Positions 35,001 through 45,446 of a stretch of DNA of 64,000 bases are shown here, piece by piece. A program made the position numbers and the translations under genes. Positions within the stretch are counted from its first letter, which is position 1. Every line of letters starts with the position of its first letter. The notes beneath the pieces were generated by a model. It was not told where the DNA came from. It ran no database searches and saw only the letters and a list, made by a program, of their open reading frames with translations. The stretch spans positions 24,380,682 through 24,444,681 of the forward strand of contig CM055831.1 in the NCBI GenBank assembly GCA_029582265.1, written 5' to 3'. Source of the stretch: Zoroaster sp. YZ-2022. Lineage: Eukaryota; Echinodermata; Asteroidea; Forcipulatida; Zoroasteridae.

Positions 35001-35358
35001 CCACATTAATTGTGAAATATGTATTTTTATATTTTTGGGAATGTTTATTTATATCGGGTATAATAAAGTATTTGTCTGACAGCAAAGAAAAGTTTAGTCA
35101 ACTTTAGTCGCATACAATATTAAAGTTTACTGTTTTCAAACCTTTTCTCGCGTATCTCGTCAAATGTCTGTTGTGGGGTGCTGATCGTGACTTCACATGT
35201 TCTGCCAATGAATCCATCTGAGAGGTTGCAACGGCGAAAGTTGAAAAACATCATCTTTAGTTACCGTAAGATGTCTTGCATCCATGGCCTTTTGCCCTTA
35301 AATCTCCCGCAATTTTGATCCCACCCTTTCAGAATTAAAACAAATGGATGATACTTAC
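32096..35358. other. Mostly non-coding; weak minus-strand frame at 33568-33753
   Basis: The minus frame at 33568-33753 reads MMCLFGNDIDDLSDLDNQIK and is rather protein-like, but no splice sites or family support it. Other frames (32335-32664, 32968-33533) overlap one another and lack motifs. Confidence 0.4.
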
Positions 35359-35972
35359 CGGCTATCACCAGCAAGGTCTGCAAGTATATTTTGGTGACTT
35401 TTCTAAACTTCACTTGTTTACTGTAAATTTTGATACCATCACAAAGTACCCTCTGTAAGTGCTGAGACATTTCAATGGAAAAGTCACCTTTTCTGAATTT
35501 TATATCTCCCCCAATCAAGAGTGTTTGTTCGGGGCAACAAAACTTCGCTTCAAGGAGTTTGCATCCTCAAACTGAAGGCGCATTGTGGATGGTGGTCATG
35601 TTGGTGGATAGAAACAGCATTATCAGAAGAAGCACTGTGCCCGCCTGATGCTCTGACCAGCTGGCTGTCGTAGAGGGTGGACCGTTTCAACATCAAAACG
35701 TTATCTGCAGTGTCACATTGCGACGGATTAGGTTATGTTTTCATGGCGTGGATTTCGGGGAATGCAATAAGTAGACAGACATGATAAGATTGTTCATCAT
35801 CAGTCCATTGGAACTTCATCATTTTCCATTGAGTTTCCTCGTGATTGTATAGTTCTACCCAGTGCTGCTTCACCTTCCTCCACCAGGTCCCAGGGTATAT
35901 ATAAAGTTCATGTCCTCATCAGAACTATCAAAACAGATGGAGCAGGGGAACCATTGGTTTCATAAAAGCCGC
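35359..35972 (-). pseudogene. Unrecognised gene, large exon, frame-disrupted
   Basis: Seen: acceptor TTTCATTTTAG at 35973-35983, donor GTAAGTATC at 35358-35350, and between them protein-like pieces in different frames: GGFYETNGSPAPSV, SDEDMNFIYTLGP, WRKVKQHWVELYNHEETQWK, NVLMLKRSTLYDSQLVRASG, FEDANSLKRSFVAPNK, and IGGDIKFRKGDFSIEMSQHL followed by a basic helical end. About five single-base frame changes occur in 614 bases. Good splice sites argue for a spliced gene and against a retrocopy. I do not recognise the family. The next exon upstream is proposed at 36508-36591. Confidence 0.4.
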
Positions 35973-36507
35973 CTAAAATGAAAAAAGAATATTGATATAG
36001 GTAAAATATTATATTGTTAAAATAAACTTTATTTTCATTTTCACCACATTTTAATAAAAATGATATAATTTGGAGAACCTCTCAAACCAAGTTAATCAAC
36101 GTTCTTGAAAGGCCTAAGTGAATGGAAGGTCGACGAATTTGCCCGTATGGAAGGTTGGTTATAATTTTTACTTGTTGAAATGTTTAAAATCAAAATATGT
36201 CATGTACAGTTTCTTTTATATTTAGCGTAGTAAATCAGTGGTTAAAACAAATTTTCCTCCACTTTCACAAGCACCGCCTTACTACTAAATCTACACTTTC
36301 ACTATGACTTTTTTAACAAGCATGACTTAGATAAGTTAATCAACCAGTAATAATTGTACGCTAGTTGTGTAAGTTTTCCAGAAATGCTACATAGTTAAAT
36401 GCGTATTTCACCTAGTTCAAGCACCCAATAATTCATGCATACCACAAGTCAGATGCCCAATTACTCATTGACACTGTACCACCAATTATTAAAGTAGTTT
36501 AACTCAC

Positions 36508-36591
36508 CAATTTTTCTTGACAGCGATCTTCTTTGCACTTGAAGTCATCAGTCCTGGAGCCAGAGTTACTGTTTGCTGACTTTCTGTTTGA
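36508..36591 (-). CDS. Short exon of the same unrecognised gene
   Basis: Seen: acceptor CAATGTTTTTTCAG, 84 bases (28 codons) reading SNRKSANSNSGSRTDDFKCK and a short charged end, donor GTGAGTT. The length is a multiple of three and the composition is Ser/Lys-rich, as in a disordered linker. Further up the minus strand, 36700-36747 follows another CAG acceptor, and 37088-37180 reads EKEVAVVKQANTMWEDSRST in one open frame, so more exons are likely, but their edges are unclear. Confidence 0.4.
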
Positions 36592-37180
36592 CTGAAAAAA
36601 CATTGAGTAATTCAGCCAATAACAATTTTATTTTGATTTAGCACTGCTTAGAAAGTTTTCTTTCAGAGATTTTTTTAAACAAGATGATTAGTTGGGAACT
36701 TTGCCTGTTTATTTGCTTTCTTGCCTTGGGAGCCGCATCCTGGGATTCTGTAAAATATACAAACAAAACAAAACCATGTTAGTATTTTTGCATAAAATAT
36801 ATTGTTGGTTCTGGTATACATTATCATTTTCTAATTAGCATAAAAGTCAATATTTTTTCTTCGTTATTCAGGAATTATTTGAATGTACACCCACATAATT
36901 TAAAACTCATTGATTTGTGATTATGGCAATTAACGCAAATGAGACCTCTTCGCCCAATGTTCATTTCTAGAAGGAGAATTTGTCTAAAATACTACCACAT
37001 GTATATGGAGGAATCTTAGTATATGGTGGCGTAAATAAGTTAGGGTAAATTTTATTTTAGCCAATAACCAGTTCATATGGTCATTTCTTTGCAGCTGAAA
37101 CTGCTTGAGCTTGCAGCTTTGTTGATCTACTGTCTTCCCACATTGTGTTCGCTTGCTTCACAACAGCAACCTCTTTCTCA

Positions 37181-38177
37181 GTTCATTCTGGAAACATGTA
37201 GCCTACAACCCAACCTCCTAACTAACCTCTGCTTTCTCCTGTAGTGAACTCGTCCGGATATCTCAGCTTAACGCAAGCACATGCACAACACGAAGGGTGC
37301 AGTGAAACATTTCTTTGTTTTTTCCGAGAATATATGTAATCCAACAATTTGTAATTGATGTGGTAATAAATTAGATGACACGAATTCTATAAGTTTTACA
37401 ATCATATATGTTATAATGTGTAAATTAAACGCTTTTGTAAAGTGTCAAATCAAGATAATGTAAGGAAAATAGCACTCACCCACGTTGATCAATGCTGGGA
37501 AAAACATTTTGTGTTTCATGCAGTTTCAAACGCACTATCCGATTGGTTCAAAATGTTAACCAGCGTCGTAGTTGTTAATACCGGACCAATCAACATAATT
37601 TTTAAATCAACTTAGACAGTGTTGTGGTCTTCATTGTAAAGCTCGATGAACAAATTTGTTCATGGTATACCGAAGTTGTAGCTTATTAAGGGACCGGTAA
37701 AAGCTCAATTTTATGGGGGAAAACTATAATTGCTTAAACATTATGAAACTGACAATGTCTGACGAATGGGCTTTAAAAACCACGCATGATTTAAATACTA
37801 TTGAAGAGAACTAATTTAATTTAATAGCAGGAAAGAACGAAAGGAAGAACAAAAATTTACAAGTGACGACATTATAAAAGAACATCAAGACGCTAAGTTT
37901 ACAGAATTTTTTTTGTGATATTCGCTGTGTGTACAGATATTTCTGGCCTAGGTTGAGCAAGGCAACCGATAAATTGCCCTGCACTTCCAAAAAAAGTGAT
38001 CAAACTTACTCACCCCTTCCATGTTCCAGCGATTTTCAATTTTGAAACCCAGATGAAGAACACTACCACTGAAGTCAGTTGCTTCCTAACCCCTAGTAAG
38101 TTTACCGTATGCCTTCAGAAAACATTAAGTGAATTGATTTAAGAAGTCACTATTACCTAAAAGATAATTTCTATCAC
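37181..38177. other. No gene recognised
   Basis: AT-rich; nothing supported. Confidence 0.45.
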
Positions 38178-38270
38178 TATGTACAAACTGGAAGCTATCA
38201 ATAAGTCAATGATTAGTTAAATCACGGACACGGGAAGGATCAGTTGGGATTGAAATATTTCTTGGCATTG

Positions 38271-39219
38271 TTTGGAGTGTCGGGCCGAGCGGTCAGCTAC
38301 CTGACCCAGTTCTGTTAGCAGCAGAATGGGTTCAATCCCGCCGTGACAACCTCGTGGTCCTGAGCAAGACACCACCATAAATTGCTTTCTCCACCCATAG
38401 GGTTAAATGGGTACCTGAGGGCAGAGTTATTGATTAGCCCATATGCGCCTGTAATGGCAACTGAGCTGTACACCGTGACTTCGCGACACGGGCCATTCGA
38501 CTTTCAAAGGTACGAAACGCCACTGCCTTATCTAAAGGTGCGCTTTATCTGGTGTCGCTGAGATCAGTGATGATTACCGCTGTAACTTTCGTGGACCCCA
38601 ACGCAACCCAATAGCAAGCGGCCAGAGCCCAATGAAGGTCATACGCAAGATTTTCATGCATTCATTCACCAGAATAATACTCAATGAATTCACCGTGTGA
38701 CGCATCAGCAGGAATTCTCGCTTAAAAATAGCATGCCCAATATCGCATACCTATCGCATTTTTATCTACAACGCTTAATGACTAAGTTCTGCGCGATAAA
38801 AAGGTTATCAACTTTGCCGTGTTGTTCTATCACCGATTAATCAGTGTATTAGACAACACCAGCGGGATCACTTGGGTCAGCAACTGTATCACTTTCTCCT
38901 AGTACGACGGCGTATGGCGGTGCGCGCATGGTCGCAGTTATACGCTCTGACATGCACTGTACCACTGAGCTATTATGAATGCGCTCATAATGGGCGTGCT
39001 TTGTACTGACACTTTAATCACATTCCCCCATTCTGGGGTAATGCGCCTTATACACCGAGTTTTATTAGGAACATGGATTCCTGTGGGAGCTGAGATGGTT
39101 TCTAGAATGATTTTATGAGCCTTGAGGCATTTATGAGCAGGGGCATGATATAATGTTTTGAGTACCACTTCAGTTGGTGACACGTATATAAGTCCACACA
39201 TTATTATTATTATTATTAA
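38271..39219 (+). mobile_element. tRNA-derived SINE (family A) with (ATT)n tail, carrying an insertion
   Basis: Head: GGGCCGAGCGGTCAGCTA (A-box region) and GGTTCAATCCCGCC (B box), then GAGCAAGACACC and AAATGGGTACCTGAGG. The 3' part, GGGAGCTGAGATGG and (ATT)n, appears only at 39075-39219. In the 60.5-kb copy these two parts are adjacent, so 38476-39050 is extra. TACACCG borders the extra piece on both sides (38469-38475 and 39051-39057). Confidence 0.65.
38476..39050. mobile_element. 575-bp insertion inside the SINE
   Basis: Flanked by TACACCG direct repeats; no ORF, terminal repeat or family is recognised. It is inferred as an insertion from comparison with the shorter SINE copy near 60.5 kb. 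Confidence 0.45.
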
Positions 39220-39545
39220 ACTGAAGCCACTAAGGATCAACTAGGATAAATATTTCTAGTATTGTACAAACTGAAGCCACCTACGTGTTGATTTAAATAA
39301 GTCACGACACGGAAGGATCAACTAGGATTAAATATTTCAGTATTGTACAAACTGAAGCCAAATGCATGCCAAAGCGTGATTTAAATAAGTGATGTGTAAA
39401 CCCACGGACACGGAAGGAGCAATTGGCAATACATATTTCAGAGCATTGTACAAACTGAACCTAATGTTAGAGAGTGATTTTTAAATCACGGACTTGATTA
39501 AAACACGACACGGAAGGATCAATCATTTGGAATGATATTTCGGAT

Positions 39546-40639
39546 ATGAAATGGAACTGGTTAACCACCTGCAAATGAAACGCACCAAGGATCGCCAAAT
39601 GAGACAAAAATACATTTATATCACAAAAACAAATTCACCAAGAAATCATTGATCACAGGCAGAACATTCCCAGTTCAGGGTGCTTTAAAGTTAAACAACA
39701 GTGATATTCAATCTCTGACAGGATTGTTACTATGGACCCAGGGAAAATCCCTGTAGCTACAAATAAAAATCTTCAGAGCTCACAACACTGAGTAATGCAG
39801 GCAGTAAAGCACCAACATATTCTGATTATACTTGAAAGTGTATAAATTCGTGCACCTTTCCGAACCCTTTTCTATCGAACAATTCAGAACTGGTGTGTCT
39901 GTACTGGAAGTTAGGTGGCACTATTTGTGTATCACTGGTGCTAATTGGATTGGAGATTATTTCTTGTGGCCTATTTACTGAACAAGGCGTTAATGACCGG
40001 GCCTTTGATCCAGATAATGTATCAAGTACCCATGATAAGGGAAGTGTGAAGTGGGTTTAAACACGGTTGGTTTATACCGTGTTTTTTTTATTATCAATGA
40101 TCTTTCGGTATACACCAACTGGACACGAACACGATTTTCAAATCGTGTCACAAAGAATTGTTGGCAGTAATTGTATGTAGTGAATTATTTTATTTGTCAT
40201 AATATACTGTATGTAAACAAAAATATAATAGTTAAACATTAAAATTACATTATGTCATGTGTGACCAACCAACATGTAACATTAAAATGCATGTTTTGTT
40301 CCCTGAATTCAGATGAACAATAATACGAATACAACTCCTATAATCATTGCTTATCATTAGAACTCATGAAGTACACTGTACAACAGTTTTCAAGAACACT
40401 TTTAAAATAATCACACAATGTAATGCTATCCCAGTTTCGGACACCATCAACAAAAATTATAAATCCAACTAATGTGATGAAATTCCTTGTCACACTTTGT
40501 TACCTAACGGATGGAAAAAACTACGTACATGTACAGTACATGGCTACGTAGATACATCTGCACATACACTGTAGTCTGTACATGTACATGTACATGATGA
40601 TGATGATATGGTACACACAGTAGAAACAGATTTGTTTCA
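39546..40639. other. Non-coding; imperfect hairpin at 40064-40125
   Basis: GGTTGGTTTATACCG and CGGTATACACCAACT form an imperfect inverted pair. ACATGTAC-rich runs lie at 40530-40600. No gene is recognised. Confidence 0.4.
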
Positions 40640-40643
40640 TTAA

Positions 40644-40936
40644 CCCTATCCTTTCTTTAAATCCTCCAAAATCCTCTTTACGAAGTGAAGGATTTTGGAG
40701 GATTGAGGTTGTCAGCACTTGCCTTTCCATGGTACATGTACATCCATGTTTGTTGTAGTGATTGCAAGGTCAGTGCTGGGCCAGTGGACACTGCTTATTG
40801 TTCCATGCATGGTGAGGGTCCCCACAAGTGGTACATGTATCACAGATTAGAAACACATGTGTGCATACATGTCATGTGCTTGCTTTACTACCGAAGGATT
40901 TTGGATATTCAGGTTATTTGTTCATAGGAGTTAGGG
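40644..40936. mobile_element. 293-bp element between TTAA sites
   Basis: TTAA at 40640-40643 and 40937-40940; the ends CCCTA... and ...TTAGGG are partly complementary. Inside is a 16-bp perfect hairpin (40660-40675 with 40689-40704, AATCCTCCAAAATCCT). The termini resemble the 89-bp element at 57829-57917, suggesting a piggyBac-type non-autonomous family. Confidence 0.5.
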
Positions 40937-40940
40937 TTAA

Positions 40941-43659
40941 CTAGATAGTTTGAAACATAAAATACAGCTGTAAATTACGATAACGTAGTTCTTGAGCCTC
41001 CTGAGGACGATCGATATACTGATCAAACGTCGAGTTGTTCCCCCAGTTCTTTTCAGAACCACCACACTAATTGAGATTCCCACATGGTGTCACCGCAATT
41101 ATTCTTACTTATCATCTCACCATGCAAAGCTACAAGTTTTACCTAGTTCTTATATCCATTAGACAGATAACCCCTGTTGAACCTGTACATGCATGCACAC
41201 AAGTAGTTTTGAACTCTTAGTTTGGTAAGGTAAGAAAGTTTTATTATAACATATACATGTACATGTATGGTTGGGAAGATTGTTCCATAGTTCAGGTGAC
41301 AAAACTGGATGGCGGTTACTATCGAGAACTGGTTATTTAACCACTAAGTTTTTGTTAAATGGTTAAAACTAACCCACAGTACCCGCACAATAGTTTATGA
41401 AAAAGCAGGTAAATTTTCACTATTTGTCAAATATCTGATATTTAATAAGAGCAACATTAACACACCTGGGGTTCAGCTAAGGCGGTGATTGTCTCCATCC
41501 TTCCGACAAATAATGTCCTCCTTGCCCCACTTTGAAACTGAGCTAAGAAACCAATGCTTCAGCAAAGAAACACCCATTCATGTAGAAGAGAATCTGTTGG
41601 ATATTTACTGAGTTCTTCCAATCAGCACAGAAAGTAACCTGAGCAAATTAAAACATGCACAAATTATTATAGGAAGCTTTAATACATGGCTGTATAAATG
41701 TAATACATCAACATACTTGTATTTGCTGGATTTCTAACAATCGGCACAAAATGTTACATGTAACATGAGGAAATTAAAACATCATTAACCTGGTTAATTA
41801 TTAACGAACAGTTTTTGGTCAAGCCGCTAAACAGTCACCGAGGCTCATATTAGGCATTTCATATGATATTGTAATTTCTTTTGTTATAGCTGCAGAACAT
41901 AGCTGCAGAACAAGATGAAAGAACAATTTCATCAGCATTTCAACAAAGTATTTTCAAATTCACCTGTGAAACAATTTGAATTATCCAGTCTATCATTTCT
42001 AAGGGACATGAGTGCATTGCACCTCCGCCGCCTCCTGAAAAACGAAATTGTCCGAGAGCATGTAAATAATAGCACTCCCTTTAAAAAATTTAAAATGTGT
42101 TTCAAAAAAAATGGCAAAAGAACAATGCAAGCCTGGGTTTTAGTGTCTCCATTTACATCCCTTTACTTTACAAACATATTACAACAGTAATGGGTCGCAG
42201 TGGCGCTGTTTGAATGATTAAACAAAGTCATTTTTACAGCGTATATGCAAACTTGGAAATTATCACTGTAATTTCCACCCTCATCCAAAGTTTTGAACTC
42301 TTGCTGGACTTATTAAGTATGAGGAGTGTTTTCACCAGTGCCAGATCTCGCGGCTATTTTGTTATAAATTTTCAAAGTGAAAACTCTTCACTGGTAAACA
42401 CATACAAGAATGGAGCCAGTGAAATGCATCGCCACAGCCATAGCTACGGCTGTTTAACTATTCGGTGGCTACCAGTCCAAAATAAAATAGAAAATTGCAA
42501 TGTTTATTTTAAATACTGTATGAAAAACACTGATAAAATCAACATACTTTAACAAGTATATTCCTTCATAATATTTCGTAAAATGTTTAATTATGAAAGA
42601 GAACTGCTAACCATGTTTAAAATTTTGTCACTTTATGGTCATCTATATAAATGGTGCTCAATGCTTACAATACAAAATGCCTCCGTGAAACTCCTATCAG
42701 AAGACATACTTCTATGGCGCATGGATTTAACAGAGAAGAGTAATCATAGTAGTTCATATAAGTTCATTTGATACTATCTACTAATGAAAAATCTAGGCCG
42801 TGGATGATGCCACAATTCATTGTTTCTGCGGGTCTCCATCAAGAAACTAGTTTATTTTTTATGCTTTAAAATTAGAAAATTCTACTTTACGATTACTTTA
42901 TTGCTGTACCGCTGTTGCAAAATTTCACATTATTTGATAAATATGGATTAAATTTGAATGGATCGTACAAAATAAAAGTTGACTATACCACTTGTCGGCC
43001 AATCACAGCGCATTTATATGTACACTGACCGATGATACAGCTTTTTTCTGCTATCTTCGGCAAAGCAAGATGACGATTCTTTTGACATGTTCAACAAGTC
43101 AACTTAGATGAAAATGCTCAAGAGAGCGTCAAACCGGCCTCTGTTTATTAGCTCATGGCACTCAGAGTTATGAGTAATCTATATCTAGGGTACCAGCATC
43201 AAAATACAAGTCAAAATGCACGACAACTGTTTAGAAGTATCTAGAAGAAAAAATGTAGGAGCGATCATTGATGGAACCTACACAAATTAATCCAGCCGAC
43301 AAAAAAAAGTTGTTCAAGTGGAAAGAAATTAAACCATACATGTAACTCTAATTTGCAAAAGAACTGACCTTAACATTTCAGCATTGGCGTGCTAGACATT
43401 CTAGGCTACTAACATGACCAATAACGAAAACATGAGGAAACATGACAATTGTTTGAGAAACATCAAAAAAATTGTAGAGCAATCAGAAGGACTCATATGT
43501 TGTATATTGATACACCATTCGTTATCCTGTCAACACCGCGCAAGGCCAGGCAACCACATACAGTGCATGCAGCATCAATCGTGGTCGATGGTCTTCACGT
43601 GATGCGTAGTACTACCATTTCCCACAGGTTGGTCATAGGCTTAAGGTTTCGCAGGTACA
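40941..43659. other. No supported gene
   Basis: The 91-codon frame at 41915-42190 opens with a true ATG (MKEQFHQHFNKVFSNS) after a tandem GCAGAACATA/GCAGAACAAG context, but no family or clear donor is seen. Other frames at 42214-42771 and 43414-43688 look random. Confidence 0.4.
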
Positions 43660-44221
43660 TGTATTCGGTTCTACCCGATTCCAATTGAGAATCGAACCAT
43701 GTTCCACTCTTTTTGAAAGAACCGTACCCCGGCAGAGTCGGTTCCAGAACCGAGTCCTTCAAATACCTGCCCCAGAGCCACGCTCAAGTAAAAATACCCG
43801 AGTCCCAGAGCCTGCTGAGCCGAGTCCCAGAGCTGGCTCCACAAAATACCCGACTCTGAGGACCAACTTGCTCCAATTGAAATACGCAGTTGTCTGGAGT
43901 CTAACTCTAGAGCCGAGAACCGACTCCAGTCAAAATACCGATTCTCTTGATGAACCAATCGACAAATGTAACCTAGACTGTGAAAGCAATGGAGAAGGCG
44001 CCACCCATGCAACTGATGCAAAACCACGCCTGTGCGCGTAGTATGCATTGTGTGTCACCATGGTCACTGAGTTGTTTGAGAATTGGCCTCATAACATGGA
44101 TACTTTGTTTATGGAGATGTTAAAAATGTTGACAAAGCGGCCTTGAGAAGTGGAATGATCAAGGTGGTCTTAATATGGATAAATCTTTGACAAAGTTAGT
44201 CATGTTGCTAGTGTTCTTTAA
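43660..44221 (-). repeat. Repeat family E, minus copy 1
   Basis: Reverse-oriented relative of 22550-23130: the words GAGTCGGGTATTTT and GATTCTCAATTGGAATCGG and the block CTTGAGAAGTGGAATGATCA appear in mirrored order. The opposing frames of about 120 codons here are by-products. Confidence 0.6.
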
Positions 44222-44225
44222 CCTC

Positions 44226-44499
44226 CCATGGTTTGACGTTTCAAACCTTTCAAAATTGCTTACGGCCAAATGGCTATCAATTATTATGAACCCTCAAACC
44301 CTCCATAGAATGTTTACTGAACAACACACCTTTTCAATACCTTTTTGAAAGGTATTGTCGATTGGGCCCAGTTTGTTCTGGGGAGAGTTGTTACACCTTT
44401 CGAAACCTTTCATAGTCCCTTTGTCGATTAAAGCCACCTTTCAAACCCTTCAGTACAGCAAACTTGGAAAGGTTTTGAAAGGTCTGACACCCCATGGCA
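44226..44499. mobile_element. Foldback between two family E copies
   Basis: CCATGGTTTGAC...CCTTTCAAAA on the left and TTTTGAAAGGTCTGACACCCCATGG on the right are imperfect inverted repeats (quoted in part). The interior repeats ACCTTTCAAA/TTTGAAAGGT several times and contains the hairpin CAATACCTTT/AAAGGTATTG. Confidence 0.4.
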
Positions 44500-44745
44500 A
44501 CTGCAATTGTATAGGAGGCTTAATGTACTTTCAAAAGGTATGGACTGTAGTACGGCGACTAGGTATATGGGTTGCAACGTTGTAATTGCCCGCAACCCCT
44601 GTTTATAAAATGTCATCTCATAACATGGATACTGTCTGATGTTGTTAAAGGTTGACAGCACGTGTCTTGAGAAGTGGAATGATCCCATGTTGCCCGAATA
44701 TGGATAATCTTTAGACGGTTAGTCATGTTGCGTTCTTCAATACCA
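44500..44745 (-). repeat. Repeat family E, minus copy 2
   Basis: CATAACATGGATACT, CTTGAGAAGTGGAATGATC and TTAGTCATGTTGC follow in the same order as at 44089-44221. Confidence 0.6.
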
Positions 44746-44946
44746 AAAGCGTGTCGGACGGTAGTAGCAAAAGTTTCTGAAACATTTTAAATTAAGTAAC
44801 ACTGTAATACTGCATTTAAAGTTAAACCGAAAACCCTCTATCAGGGCGCAATGAAGCGCTGAATAGACCGAGTGTTTTACTATTTTTGTAACCTATGTTT
44901 TCTTTTGAATCTCTCGGAAGTTTTTTTTGCAACTGGTCCCGGTTCG

Positions 44947-45446
44947 NNNNNNNNNNNNNNNNNNNNNNNNNNNNNNNNNNNNNNNNNNNNNNNNNNNNNN
45001 NNNNNNNNNNNNNNNNNNNNNNNNNNNNNNNNNNNNNNNNNNNNNNNNNNNNNNNNNNNNNNNNNNNNNNNNNNNNNNNNNNNNNNNNNNNNNNNNNNNN
45101 NNNNNNNNNNNNNNNNNNNNNNNNNNNNNNNNNNNNNNNNNNNNNNNNNNNNNNNNNNNNNNNNNNNNNNNNNNNNNNNNNNNNNNNNNNNNNNNNNNNN
45201 NNNNNNNNNNNNNNNNNNNNNNNNNNNNNNNNNNNNNNNNNNNNNNNNNNNNNNNNNNNNNNNNNNNNNNNNNNNNNNNNNNNNNNNNNNNNNNNNNNNN
45301 NNNNNNNNNNNNNNNNNNNNNNNNNNNNNNNNNNNNNNNNNNNNNNNNNNNNNNNNNNNNNNNNNNNNNNNNNNNNNNNNNNNNNNNNNNNNNNNNNNNN
45401 NNNNNNNNNNNNNNNNNNNNNNNNNNNNNNNNNNNNNNNNNNNNNN
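44947..45446. other. Assembly gap of exactly 500 N
   Basis: A round-number run of N, the usual mark of a scaffold join of unknown length. Any frame reported across it is meaningless. Confidence 0.98.

Larger units (their letters stand above)
38178..39545 (+). repeat. Tandem repeat of 84-100 bp units, split by a SINE
   Basis: Units carry TTGTACAAACTGAAGCC, TGATTTAAAT and CGGACACGGAAGGATCAA in that order. One unit is at 38178-38270 and about four are at 39216-39545. Between them lies a SINE with its own insertion. Confidence 0.7.

Noticed and set aside
43671..44048. Opposing 118- and 125-codon frames
   Set aside because: They lie in the GC-rich end of repeat family E, on both strands, and the homologous copy at 22.9 kb does not conserve them.
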